DNA from: Promethearchaeota archaeon | Lineage (GTDB): Archaea; Asgardarchaeota; Lokiarchaeia; Sigyniarchaeales; SOKP01 | DNA: 64,000 nt | Assembly (NCBI GenBank): GCA_016839585.1 | Contig: JAEOTZ010000070.1 | Span: 1 to 64,000 of the forward strand | Direction: 5' to 3' | Shown here: piece by piece, positions 30,001 to 38,743 of the stretch | Layout of the letters: the number at the start of each line of letters is the position of its first letter | Numbering within the stretch: the stretch's first letter is position 1 | The notes under the pieces: generated by a model | The model's input: only the letters and a program-made list of their open reading frames with translations | Told to the model about the DNA's origin: nothing | The model's database searches: none | Translations under genes and position numbers: made by a program

Positions 30001-30957
30001 TAATAATAAATATGAGAGATATATTATAAGAAAAGACACAAAACCTGTTTTGAATAATACTTTAGGTAAATTTCTTTTAGCTATAAAAAGATCTTCCTTA
30101 TCTACAGGTTGTATGGATGATTTACAGAAAAATGCTCTTATTGCATTTATTAAATCAATTCCATCTAATAATGAGATTTTTGTATGGTGAAAGTTAGCAC
30201 TAAAATTTGATTTGAATTCATTAGAAAGATCAGTAACAATTTCTATTAGTTTATCTATTTTATTGCTAGATAAAATCCCATTAATATTATAATACACACA
30301 AAAATAAATTGAGGTATGGAATGAATCAATAGAACTTAAATTTTGAGATCTAATTGATTCCACTTGAAATCTATTTTCAGAGGATGGTTCAGAAAAATCT
30401 AAATACGGACTTTGAACCACTTGATACGTATATGATATTTGAGCTTTATTCAATGCTTTGAGAAATTGATTTAATGTGGGATAAACATTTTCTGGAAGTG
30501 TTTCGATTTTGAATATTCGCATTGCTGTTGATATGGCATCCTTTTTATTAAAAATTAAAAGAAAAGTGGGTTCTTCCTTTATTGTGCAAAAAGATAAATT
30601 TTCAAAAGGATTTATAGAAATAAATTTATGGAATAGGTAATAGTATAGGTTTTTGAGATTAAAGAAATTATCAGAAAAAGCGAATATAAAAAAGAGCAAT
30701 GTAAATATTGTCAATCCGATTGAAATATATAAATTAGTAGTTAATAGATAAGTTGAAATAGCTAAAAAAAATAAAATAATTGTTAATGATATTCCTTTAA
30801 TTATGGAAAATCTCGAATTAATATCCTTATATGAAGGATTCACATCCCAAATATCCAAATAATCAGATGAGAATTCTGCTACTTCGTATGATTCTATCTT
30901 ATCATCTTTTTTGATCTTACTATTTGCCTTTGAAAGATCCTTATACATAGCACACAT
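27088..30957 (-). CDS. Four-TM HerA/VirB4-like protein with lost Walker motifs
   Basis: The 1289-residue protein has two membrane pairs, about 51-97 and 304-350. Each is followed by a related soluble module (INPFENLSF... and INPFTDVEF...), so the first half is an internal duplication. Residues about 620-1000 align in pattern with HerA/VirB4 ATPases: PFGLTFDQLRQLLIT, SCLVFDYSGK, a late ANQIRYLHPNVFSF block and ITFRATDTRD. The P-loop position reads GLSYNREHAKM, without Gly-Lys-Ser/Thr, and the Walker B position reads VIFIPNIDMF. It is probably a catalytically dead structural subunit. A helical C-terminal region of about 250 residues follows. It begins 6 bases after the TPR gene: one operon. Confidence 0.65.
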   Translation of the reverse strand: MCAMYKDLSKANSKIKKDDKIESYEVAEFSSDYLDIWDVNPSYKDINSRFSIIKGISLTIILFFLAISTYLLTTNLYISIGLTIFTLLFFIFAFSDNFFNLKNLYYYLFHKFISINPFENLSFCTIKEEPTFLLIFNKKDAISTAMRIFKIETLPENVYPTLNQFLKALNKAQISYTYQVVQSPYLDFSEPSSENRFQVESIRSQNLSSIDSFHTSIYFCVYYNINGILSSNKIDKLIEIVTDLSNEFKSNFSANFHHTKISLLDGIDLINAIRAFFCKSSIQPVDKEDLFIAKRNLPKVLFKTGFVSFLIIYLSYLLLSLIFPLGFIILINFLLELLIICIWWREILFYFLKSRLSRNLELTQINPFTDVEFYRLKKYNDLIFTYINNQLLLASKIFNLKFAAQPTLTYFDKFIRGIDKYKIIFNYNLQVTPISANLFSKECLKLLNDKTKESLEGILYITLDKTSSKKVKHPEIEFEKWLDMRSGVWKTMLTVSTSSYLFTKDLTFKNFIELDKELSTNAKILKRTFEDNFLNFKLVGLKNQLLISGFLSECLKNHSFRLNGTHLNYVYFQGKSLIELAKIVNEFKKGIDTRIAAEFNTPLQLNNFITIGNTINTEFLDEEVPFGLTFDQLRQLLITNGLSYNREHAKMKIVSELVKANKSCLVFDYSGKCSKLINFFKDSQYNRNILYFKLGSSFSIDLKHSGMKYDKNNIDYLNLFFDTFALAFKAEKRYVDLLKDSFLKQDELDVSSISLDLEMKNKWERDYKTNNLIAIFRDFRSQSQIFSNLTLDHEDEINPIDFLRNDKSIIVDLSILKDLEQKTFVTFIIISKLIHYLQNSTDYYKKVIFIPNIDMFFDSFFIDNNYNTTNYGKVSKFLEPFLECGFGLICSANQIRYLHPNVFSFLHNIITFRATDTRDIAVLKNQMNLQELQGTGYYSSKRNNTYQINYLMNMRENEVIIKRTDIYQPFPGVIELTELKGIQPLQYEKILIYMEKQGYKLKLAERRITEKAKKTLFEKDLGLYIDFIDEIINFLNAVKTVDKVGGLYRQKLKSELSKFIASKASKKVKNKKQISELRDDLFHILVKHGYLVEAHPHKAGGSESIRTCYKVGTKYDEALNDYFQTKGDYLTNASVEVIERNSDSDSNILDYFRKETKKDIINHEKFNEILLEQCSKLLWKSYKIFSANNKNEYGKSLKIGENFIKDFLINLHQSYLQENDISIPEINDPEIFFDHLAKNNLIPLTKDELRDYFKKYKEIISNTSNIEKTVKNLHDLLFEFYTKFQSYIS

Positions 30958-30963
30958 AATTAA

Positions 30964-32424
30964 TCATTTTCCAAATTTATTTGTTAAATAGTTTTTAATT
31001 TTATTACTGATTGTTATATATAAATAAAAAATTAAATTTGGCATCAATCTTTTTATAATACTTAAAAATTCCGTAAATATAGTTCTTAATATTGAATCAT
31101 TCTGATGAATAGCAGTATAAGCTATTCTTAGATAATAGAGTACATTAGTATTATTTGGATCTTTTTCTAAAGCCTTTTTACATAATTCAATTGTTTCATC
31201 AAAATTTTCATTTTCAATTAAAACCTCACATAAAGTATTTAATGCAGGTTCCAAAAAAGGATAAAAAGTTAGAGTATATCTACATGTCATGATAATCCCT
31301 TCAACATCTTTTAGTTTTCTACAAATATTAATTAGGAATTTTAATGTATTAGGTTCTTTTGGATTAATTTTAAAAGCTTCCATATACGAATCCAAAGCTG
31401 ATTCAAAATCTCCTTTTTCTTCATACACTTTTCCAAGTGAAAACCAAACCTCCAAACTAGCTGATTTGAATTTAATTATTTTTTTATAGGTATTAATTGC
31501 TTCATTATACTTTGAGATTTTATGATATGAAGACGCAATTTCATTTAACACGATAATATTATTTGGAAGAATTTCTAATGCTTCCTTTAATGTTTTAATC
31601 GCTAATCTATATCTAGATTCTTCTTTTAGAAGGATTCCAAAGTGTAACCAAACACCAAAATGTCTTCTATCTATTTTTAAACTATTCAGAAAAGCATAAA
31701 TAGCAATATCAGGTATATTATATGCTTTACAATACATGCCTATATCATACCATAATAGAAATTCTTCAAAATAGTATTTTTCTTTTAAAATATTAAAAAA
31801 AATATTAAAGATATAATTATGTATATGATTTTTTAATTTTTTAAACCCTATAGCTAAGAAGAAGATTATTTCATCTGTATTTAAATTCAGATTTTTATTG
31901 GATTCCATTTGAAAAACGTATGCTTCCAACAAACATTTAAATTCATATTCAGTTAAAATATCTACATATCCTTCATTATACAAAAAATGTTTGTTTTGGA
32001 GAGAACCATTTAGGAATCTTGCTGCAATCTCATCTTTAAATACCTTTTTTGCAGAAAAATCACCAACTTCAGTCAATTTCTTTAATAATGGGAATGCTAG
32101 ATTACTATGAAGTAATCGAGTATCGTATCTATTTTCATACCATGTCTGTAAATTCGAACAATGCCCCCAGAATTCCATTTCAGATGAGATATCATATTGT
32201 AGAGGTGAATTTACCTCTAAAGAATTATCACAATTTTCTTTAATATCATCAATAGAATTAATATTCTCATAGTCTTCTATTCTATCGATGGGGATATTCA
32301 ATAGCAAGTATTTGCAATTGATAAATTTCTCATTATTAATATAAATTGCAGTCTTATTATATTCTAATTTCAGGGTAATATATTGGTTTACTTGAAATTC
32401 TTTACTTTTTAATGATATTGACAT
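30964..32424 (-). CDS. TPR repeat protein with Asgard-type N-terminal domain
   Basis: About 486 residues. The frame opens at TTG 32466, but GGGG five bases before ATG 32424 favours the later start, 14 bases after the Cdc48N stop. The N-terminal half contains FWGHCSNLQTWYEN and LLHSNLAFPLLKKLTEVGD, a block I associate with Lokiarchaeal repeat proteins. Residues about 250-450 hold five or six TPR units (AIYAFLNSLKIDRRHFGVW; EVWFSLGKVYEEKGDFESAL). A hydrophobic/basic C-terminus may touch the membrane. It is sandwiched between the Cdc48 N-domain and pseudo-HerA genes, and is likely their scaffold. Confidence 0.75.
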   Translation of the reverse strand: MSISLKSKEFQVNQYITLKLEYNKTAIYINNEKFINCKYLLLNIPIDRIEDYENINSIDDIKENCDNSLEVNSPLQYDISSEMEFWGHCSNLQTWYENRYDTRLLHSNLAFPLLKKLTEVGDFSAKKVFKDEIAARFLNGSLQNKHFLYNEGYVDILTEYEFKCLLEAYVFQMESNKNLNLNTDEIIFFLAIGFKKLKNHIHNYIFNIFFNILKEKYYFEEFLLWYDIGMYCKAYNIPDIAIYAFLNSLKIDRRHFGVWLHFGILLKEESRYRLAIKTLKEALEILPNNIIVLNEIASSYHKISKYNEAINTYKKIIKFKSASLEVWFSLGKVYEEKGDFESALDSYMEAFKINPKEPNTLKFLINICRKLKDVEGIIMTCRYTLTFYPFLEPALNTLCEVLIENENFDETIELCKKALEKDPNNTNVLYYLRIAYTAIHQNDSILRTIFTEFLSIIKRLMPNLIFYLYITISNKIKNYLTNKFGK

Positions 32425-32438
32425 TTCATCCCCACAAA

Positions 32439-32954
32439 TTATAGATAATATGCCTGTTCTTGGCAAAATATTTTGGTTCCTTGATGGATTTTCACAACTT
32501 CAGTCTGTGGAGTATGATTTACTACTATTAAATCAATTTTTTCACTTCCACACCGAAAAGTTAAAATGTCTCCTTTTGAAACTACTCGATCCTTTAAAGT
32601 TTTTACTAAAACGTCTGGGGATTTTAGAATTATTCCTTTTTTATATCCTGCAAAAGAAACTTGTTGAGCAAGATAATTTTTTGTTTTTTTAGTCCTTACG
32701 ATATCTTCGAGAGATGCATTAAGATTTCTCCTTAATAATGCGTCAATTCTGATTATATTTGTACCTTCATCTCTAGGATAATTAGGAGACACTATTGCAG
32801 CGGTTAATTTTTTTTTAGAATCATTATAAATGCAAATGGTATCACCAACGTCGATATTACTCTCTAAAACTATTTTTGGATCAATTCGAGCAATGCTCTT
32901 CCCGAAATCACCTTTAAAGGCATCTTTAACCTTTAATTTTATGTCATTTATCAT
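32439..32954 (-). CDS. Free-standing Cdc48-type N-domain protein
   Basis: The 171-residue protein aligns along its length with residues about 5-180 of the Cdc48 encoded at 36427-38673. Shared landmarks are LKVKDAFK versus LRIKDAFK, RIDPK, NIIRIDALLRRNLNASLED versus QVIRMDPSLRRNLKASIDD, VSFAG, and IDLIVVNHTP versus IDLVVVNYTP. It stops before the D1 ATPase domain. The double-psi-barrel/N-domain binds adaptors and substrates in Cdc48, so this copy could act as a decoy, adaptor or structural subunit. It is the first gene of the TPR/pseudo-HerA operon. Confidence 0.85.
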   Translation of the reverse strand: MINDIKLKVKDAFKGDFGKSIARIDPKIVLESNIDVGDTICIYNDSKKKLTAAIVSPNYPRDEGTNIIRIDALLRRNLNASLEDIVRTKKTKNYLAQQVSFAGYKKGIILKSPDVLVKTLKDRVVSKGDILTFRCGSEKIDLIVVNHTPQTEVVKIHQGTKIFCQEQAYYL

Positions 32955-33047
32955 AATTATAATTTCTTTATTCTCAGTCTATTTAAATAAAAAAATAATA
33001 GTGAATATATTTAAAAGAAAAAAAAATAGAAAATGGTATTTTTTATA

Positions 33048-33278
33048 ATGGTACTCGCAGAAAAGCAAACTCATAAAATCATTGGTGCATCTTGTATAGG
33101 TGTTGAAGCATCTGAATTAATCGCGGAAATTGCCTTAGCAATGCAACATGGCTTAACAATACATGATGTTACAGAAACTATTCATAGTCATCCAACAGTT
33201 TCAGAAATGGTCCTAGAAGGGTGTGAAGCCGTAGTAGGAAAAGCAATCCATAAAAAAGGAAGACCTATTCACCATTAA
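33048..33278 (+). pseudogene. Fragment of lpdA C-terminus
   Basis: Seventy-six codons correspond to the last 76 residues of LpdA, including the HSHPTVSE catalytic motif and the end GRPIHH. Bases 33057-33145 are identical to 9328-9416 of lpdA (89 of 89). The rest keeps the protein but differs at many codons, so the fragment is a mosaic. Nothing upstream resembles the remaining 85 percent of the enzyme. It cannot be an active dehydrogenase on its own. Confidence 0.85.
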
Positions 33279-33459
33279 AGTTAACTTTTAAATGTGAATG
33301 TATTATTTTTTTTTCTCTATTAATTGATACAAATTTGTTAATGATCAATCTCTAGCATTTAGATGCCGAAATCCGAACACTTAAATATCTTGTTTGATAA
33401 TTCATATTATGGAAAACAGTAATTAAATATTAAATTTTAAAAAATTAGGAGGTAAAATT

Positions 33460-33789
33460 ATGTCTAAAATAATAAGATATTCTAAAGAAGTTAAAAGGAA
33501 AATGGAACTAGAAGATTTTAACCTTATAATTGAAAAAAATGATAAAATTAAACCTCAAGTTAAAATTGCAACATTCAATCTCTTACAAGAACGACTTCCT
33601 TATGAGGATTTATGTTGGCAACTTGCTGAATTTCAACTATTATTTGAAAAAGGTCGTAAAAATTATTCAGAAAGAGATATTTGTGGAAGAGCTAAGGCAG
33701 TTTTTGACTCCACTTTAACTTATGTTGAGCTTTGTTGGCTCATTTGTGAATTTAAATCATATCTTAAACAAGAAAAAGTCTATCCATAA
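33460..33789 (+). CDS. Hypothetical 109-residue protein
   Basis: A strong ribosome-binding site (AGGAGGT) lies seven bases before ATG 33460. The predicted protein is helical and charged with repeated patterns LPYEDLCWQLAEFQLLF and LTYVELCWLICEFKSYL, which look like a duplicated helix-helix unit of about 45 residues. No family was recognised. It is convergent with the Sec-HdrA gene, whose 3' untranslated region lies just beyond. Confidence 0.6.
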   Translation: MSKIIRYSKEVKRKMELEDFNLIIEKNDKIKPQVKIATFNLLQERLPYEDLCWQLAEFQLLFEKGRKNYSERDICGRAKAVFDSTLTYVELCWLICEFKSYLKQEKVYP

Positions 33790-33850
33790 ATATTATTTTT
33801 TTTTTAATAAAAATAAGCAAGAAAGAAATTATCCTGCTAATTCAAAGAGT

Positions 33851-33900
33851 ATAATTTTCTCCGAAAACCCTTGCTATGGGTTAGTTTCCTCTCAACTATA
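33851..33900 (-). promoter_or_regulatory. Candidate SECIS hairpin after hdrA
   Basis: On the minus strand, starting 15 bases after the hdrA stop, the transcript can pair AUAGUU with AAUUAU at the base. Further in it can pair GGAAAC with GUUUUC, or AACCC with GGGUU. Purine-rich GAGAGG and GGAGA flank the internal loop, and an unpaired AA is near the apex. Archaeal selenocysteine insertion elements lie in the 3' untranslated region, so the position fits. The fold was made by eye and has not been tested. Confidence 0.45.
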
Positions 33901-33915
33901 ATTTTTTTGAAAGGA

Positions 33916-35967
33916 TCATTCTATTTCGGGTAATATTTTAAGAGGAGTTATTGCTTCAATTTTGCTCTTTATATATTCAATTAATTCAATGTTTTCTACC
34001 TTATATTCAATTTCAGTACTACAAATTCCTTTTATTTCTTCAATAATTTGTTTATCTCTATAATATTTAAGATCAATTGCTCGAGCAGGACAGGATGTTA
34101 CACAAACTCCACAACCTTTACATTTTAGACTATCTACTTCAGCAAGGCCTTCTTTATTAACCAATATAGCTTTGTAATTACACACTTTGCTACATCTATG
34201 ACAACCCATGCAAAGATTTTTGTCTACTTCAGCAATTATTAATTCTTGAGTTATTATATCTTTAGAAAGTAATGTTGATACTTTGCTTGCTGCGGCTAAT
34301 GCTGTTGATACTGTATAAGGAATATTTTTAGGACCTGTTGCACATCCACAAATATAAATACCCATATTGTTTGTCTCTTGAGGTTTTAAACATCCATGAA
34401 CTTCAGTTAAAAAACCATTTACATCTTTACTTAAGCCTAAAATCTCGCTAATTTTTGCTGTATTTTGAGAAGGGACCATACCGGTTGATAATACAACCAA
34501 ATCTGCATTTGTTGTAATGATTTCACCAGTTAAGGTAGAAGATGCATGGATTTTTAGTTTTTTTGTATCCGGATCTTCCCGAATATCTCCAACTTTTCCC
34601 CGAATCATCATTATGCCTGCTTCTCTTGCTTTTCTATAATATTCTTCATTTCCTTTATCCCATGTTCGAATATCTATATAAAAAATAGCAATATTCATAT
34701 CAGGATATTCTTGTTTTAATAGTTGAGCGTTTTTAAGGGCAACATTACAGCATACTCCAGAACAATATGGATTACCTTTTAAGGATCTACTGCCAACGCA
34801 TTGAATCATAACTACGGTTTTTGGGGTTTTTCCATTAGAAATCTTATAAAGATGTCCATTTGTTGGTCCAACCGGGCTTAACATACGTTCTAACTCTAAT
34901 TGAGTAATTACATCAGGGTAAATACCATATTTATATTCATTACTTCTCATAATTGAGTATTCATCCCATCCTGTGGCCATGATTACTGCTCCAACTTTTA
35001 AATCTACATACTCTGGAACTTGTTCAAAATCAATAGCCTCCGCATGACAAGATCTTTGGCAATTTTTGCATTCTATACACGTATTCTTATCAATTAGGGC
35101 AATCTTAGGTATTGCTTGAGGAAAAGGTATGTAAATTGCGCTTCGTTCCCCAATGCCTCTATTAAATTCGTTAGGTATTTTTATTGGACATTTTGCCATG
35201 CATAATCCACAACCAGTACATTTACTTTCATCAACATAACGGGGATTTTTTCTTATTTTAAAATCATAATTCCCAGGGATTCCACTGAACCCGACAATAT
35301 CACTATAAGTCATTAAATTTATATTTGGATGCTTTGAAGTACTCACCATAATAGGTGCAAGAACTCATATAGCACAATCATCTGTTGGATAAATTCGATC
35401 TAATTGTGCCATTTTTCCACCGATAGTAGCTTCTTTTTCTATTAAATAAACAATAAATCCTTGATTTGCTAAATCTAATGCTGCATTCATCCCAGCAATT
35501 CCTGCACCAATAATTAATACAGCCTTTTCCAATGAAATTTTATTATATGGGATAATTTCTAATTCCCGTGAGCGATTTATACCTGCTTTTATTAATCTAA
35601 TAGCTTTTTTTGTTGCAGCTTTTTTATTACCAGAATGAATAAATGAACAATGTTCCCGAATATTAACCATTTGAAAATAATAAGGACTTAATCCCGCTTC
35701 AACTAAAACAGCTCGGTAGGTGGATTCATGAATTTTTGGTGTACAAGCAGCAACAACAACTCTATTTAAATTTAGTTCTATAATATCGTTTTTAATAATT
35801 TTTTGCCCTGAATCGCTGCAAGTAAAATCATTAACTCTGGCAATAATTATATTCGGGAGGAATTCAACATAATCCCTTATAAGATCACAATCAATATTAG
35901 CACCAATATTAACTCCTCATCTACAGATATATACTCCGATTCTCACTATTGTCTGCATTTCAGACAT
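33916..35967 (-). CDS. hdrA: Heterodisulfide reductase subunit A with two in-frame TGA (selenocysteine) codons
   Basis: A single frame of 683 residues runs from ATG 35967 (GGTGG five bases before it) to 33916, interrupted only by TGA at 35917-35919 (codon 17, YICR-U-GVNI) and 35365-35367 (codon 201, TDDCAI-U-VLAP). In the HdrA paralog at 45256-47802 both positions are Cys (IICNCNTEI; GDCSICFTS). Domains: N-terminal HdrA region, FAD site GAGIAGMNAALDLA about 150, inserted ferredoxin pair CTGCGLCMAKC and CIECKNCQRSC about 249-315, C-terminal pair CMGCHRCSKVC and CKGCGVCVTSC about 585-625. HdrA is the FAD-containing electron-bifurcating subunit passing electrons between ferredoxin and heterodisulfide/F420/H2 partners. 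Without Sec insertion it would be a broken gene. No hdrBC is adjacent. Confidence 0.88.
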
Positions 35968-36426
35968 TTAATCCACCTTTGTGAAACATCACCATTATTT
36001 TTTAAAATAAAATTTAATACATTTATGATTTCAAAAATAATATTGATTGTTTTAGTGAGTGATATGATCCCTATGATAAATATAAATTATCAGGTTATAT
36101 AAAGATGATCATTTTCGTGTATTGTGTGATCGATATGTATACACATCGATAGGTTGAATGGTCGATAACCTAATTATATTGTTAGGATTTAGTCATTAAT
36201 ATTATGGAGAGTGAATCATATAATGATCAATCCTGTCTATTAATTGAAAAAAATTTTTAATCAACATAGGTGAAAGAAAGTAGCAAAATTGCACAATTAT
36301 GTGAGGTTTTTTTACCTGCTAATTCTAGAGAGTAATAATTAAAAATAGTATTTCCAATGATTAATGTATTTTAATCCAATCTATAAAAAGGAAAAAATTT
36401 TTTTGGAAAATTGAATTCAGGATGAC
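35968..36426. promoter_or_regulatory. hdrA upstream region with long-range inverted repeat
   Basis: This 459-base gap between cdc48 and hdrA holds no gene. AGGTTAT (36092-36098) and ATAACCT (36165-36171) can enclose about 66 bases that contain a second pairing around ATCGAT...ATCGAT (near 36128-36150). It may be a structured leader or operator of hdrA, whose start is 35967. No known riboswitch pattern was recognised. Confidence 0.35.
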
Positions 36427-38673
36427 TTATCTATATATTTCCCCGTAGGAAACTTCCTTGTAGGATTTATTTGCTTGATCTGCAACTTTTTTGATTTTTG
36501 CTATAGCTTTTTCAAAGTCTTCTTGGGAAATTTTAATTTTAGAATAAGAGTTAGGATTCGATGCATCAATATCAATGTGGAAAACACCTTTTCGAATTGC
36601 TAAAATTGTAGCTTCTTCACATACTGCTTTAATATCAGCACCACTATATCCTTCTAATTCTTGAGCTAATGATTCTATATTTATTTCATCATTAATAGGA
36701 CGATCTTTTAGATGAATTTTGAAGATATTTATACGAGTATTTTTACCTGGGAGAGGAATTTCAATATGTCTGCCAAATCTACCTGATCTAAGTAAAGCAG
36801 GATCGAGCAAATCAGGTCTATTAGTAGCTGCAATCAACACTACATCTTTCAATTCTTCCAAACCATCCATTTCAGTTAAAAGTTGTGCTACAATCTGATT
36901 TATTACTTTTGTATCAGAAGATTCTGAACGTCTAGATGCGATAGCATCTATCTCATCAAAGAAAATAATACATGGTGCCGTAGATCGTGCTTTGCGGAAA
37001 GTCTCTCGAACAGCTTTAGCACTTTCTCCTACCCATTTAGATAAGAATTCGGGACCTTTTACTGAGATCAAGTTAATTTCAGTTTCATGAGCAAGAGCTT
37101 TAGCAAGTAAAGTTTTTCCAGTACCAGGGAGACCATATATAAGAATACCATTAGGAGGTCTTGATTTCATATAATTATAAAACTCTGGATATTTTAAGGG
37201 CCATTCAACTATTTCTTTTAATTCTTGTTTTGCTTCCTCCAGTCCCCCAACATCATCCCATGTTTCTGAAGGATGAGTTATCAACACTTCTCTTAAAGCT
37301 GAGGGCTCAATGTTAGTTAGAGCTTCAAGAAAGTGGTTCATTTTAATTTTTAATTCATTTAAAACTACTTCCGGAACTGGTTCATCTAAATCAATTTCAG
37401 GAATTATTTCACGAATAGCAATGATTGCAGCTTCTTTGCATAGAGATTTTACGTCTGCTCCAACAAACCCGTGAGTTTTTTCAGCTATCAATCTTAAATT
37501 CACATCTTCACCTAAAGGCATTCCTCTGGTATGAATTAATAATATTTCAAAACGTCCATTACTATCTGGGACTTTTATTTCAATTTCTCTATCAAATCTT
37601 CCGGGTCTTCGTAATGCAATATCAATATTATTTACTTTATTTGTTGCTCCTATTACAATTACCTCTCCTCTTCCTTTTAAACCATCCATAAGGGATAATA
37701 ATTGAGCAACAACCCTTAATTCAACTTGGTTTTTCCCTTCATCCCTTTTTGGTGCAAGAGAATCTAATTCGTCCAGAAAAATTATCGAAGGAGAATTCTC
37801 TTTAGCCTCTTCAAATATTTTTCTGAGATTTTCTTCACTCTGCCCAAAAAACTTACTCATTATTTCAGGGCCACTAATACTAATAAAATTTGCATCTGTT
37901 TCTGAGGCAACTGCTTTTGCTAATAATGTTTTCCCTGTGCCTGGGAGGCCATATAATAAAACCCCTTTAGGTGGTTCAATTCCTATTCTCTCAAAAAGTT
38001 CTGGATGCCTTATGGGAAGTTCAATAATTTCACGAATCTTTTGAATTGATGCTTCTAATCCACCAATATCCTCATAAGTTACTTTTTCACGTATTTTCTG
38101 TAATTTTTCTTCAATATCACTTATCTTTTCATATTTAGCTATGGAACTTCTTGTTTCAATAGTATCTTGAGGTTTTTCTGTAAATATTATATTTGTATTA
38201 AGAGAAATTTTAACGGCTTCTGTCTTTGGAGTATAATTAACAACAACTAGATCAATTCTATGTCCCATTGCGTAAAAACTCAGACTGTCTCCCAGAGTAA
38301 TGACCCGATTTTCTAATTTTCTTGCCAAAGCTTGAGGGTCCCGAGGGATTAATGAGATATTTAATCCAGCAAAACTTACACTCGTAGCTAAATCTACTTC
38401 AATTTTTTTTATCTCCACAAGATCATCAATAGAAGCCTTTAAATTTCTCCTTAAAGAAGGATCCATTCTAATTACTTGTGTTCCATTATCTTCAATTCTT
38501 CCTGATGATAACAACGCAACAGTTTTTTTATTCACAAAAGGATGAGAAATTCTAATAACATCACCTACTTTCAACTTTAATTTTTTTATTACATCTGGAT
38601 CTATTCTTATAATTCCTCTTCCCGCATCCTCTTTAAAAGCATCTTTAATTCTTAATTTTTGCTCTGATTCCAT
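36427..38673 (-). CDS. cdc48: Cdc48/VAT-type AAA+ ATPase
   Basis: The frame opens at TTG 38709, but ATG 38673 (MESEQKLRIKDAF) is preceded by GAGGG at proper spacing, giving 748 residues. The N-domain (about 1-185) is followed by D1, with Walker A GLPGTGKTLLAKAVA and Walker B IIFLDELDSLAPKR. D2 has Walker A GLPGTGKTLLAKALA and Walker B IIFFDEIDAIASRR; arginine fingers lie in RRPGRFDREIE and RSGRFGRHIE. The hexamer unfolds or extracts proteins for proteasomal or other turnover. It lies 35 bases after the HTH-FrhB-NfnB gene but is a housekeeping enzyme. A separate protein at 32439-32954 duplicates only its N-domain. Confidence 0.95.
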   Translation of the reverse strand: MESEQKLRIKDAFKEDAGRGIIRIDPDVIKKLKLKVGDVIRISHPFVNKKTVALLSSGRIEDNGTQVIRMDPSLRRNLKASIDDLVEIKKIEVDLATSVSFAGLNISLIPRDPQALARKLENRVITLGDSLSFYAMGHRIDLVVVNYTPKTEAVKISLNTNIIFTEKPQDTIETRSSIAKYEKISDIEEKLQKIREKVTYEDIGGLEASIQKIREIIELPIRHPELFERIGIEPPKGVLLYGLPGTGKTLLAKAVASETDANFISISGPEIMSKFFGQSEENLRKIFEEAKENSPSIIFLDELDSLAPKRDEGKNQVELRVVAQLLSLMDGLKGRGEVIVIGATNKVNNIDIALRRPGRFDREIEIKVPDSNGRFEILLIHTRGMPLGEDVNLRLIAEKTHGFVGADVKSLCKEAAIIAIREIIPEIDLDEPVPEVVLNELKIKMNHFLEALTNIEPSALREVLITHPSETWDDVGGLEEAKQELKEIVEWPLKYPEFYNYMKSRPPNGILIYGLPGTGKTLLAKALAHETEINLISVKGPEFLSKWVGESAKAVRETFRKARSTAPCIIFFDEIDAIASRRSESSDTKVINQIVAQLLTEMDGLEELKDVVLIAATNRPDLLDPALLRSGRFGRHIEIPLPGKNTRINIFKIHLKDRPINDEINIESLAQELEGYSGADIKAVCEEATILAIRKGVFHIDIDASNPNSYSKIKISQEDFEKAIAKIKKVADQANKSYKEVSYGEIYR

Positions 38674-38743
38674 ATCTATAACCCTCATATCCTTTTTATT
38701 TTCTATCAAGAATTTTTAAAGCTTATATAAAATTTAAAAATTC

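Noticed and set aside
33916-35670. Two separate HdrA genes (33916-35349 and 35365-35670)
   Set aside because: They are in one frame joined through a single TGA at a conserved Cys site, and a further in-frame part extends to 35967 through a second such TGA.
36120-36170. tRNA-like fold upstream of hdrA
   Set aside because: The palindromes do not make acceptor, D, anticodon and T arms, and no T-loop TTCRA motif is present.
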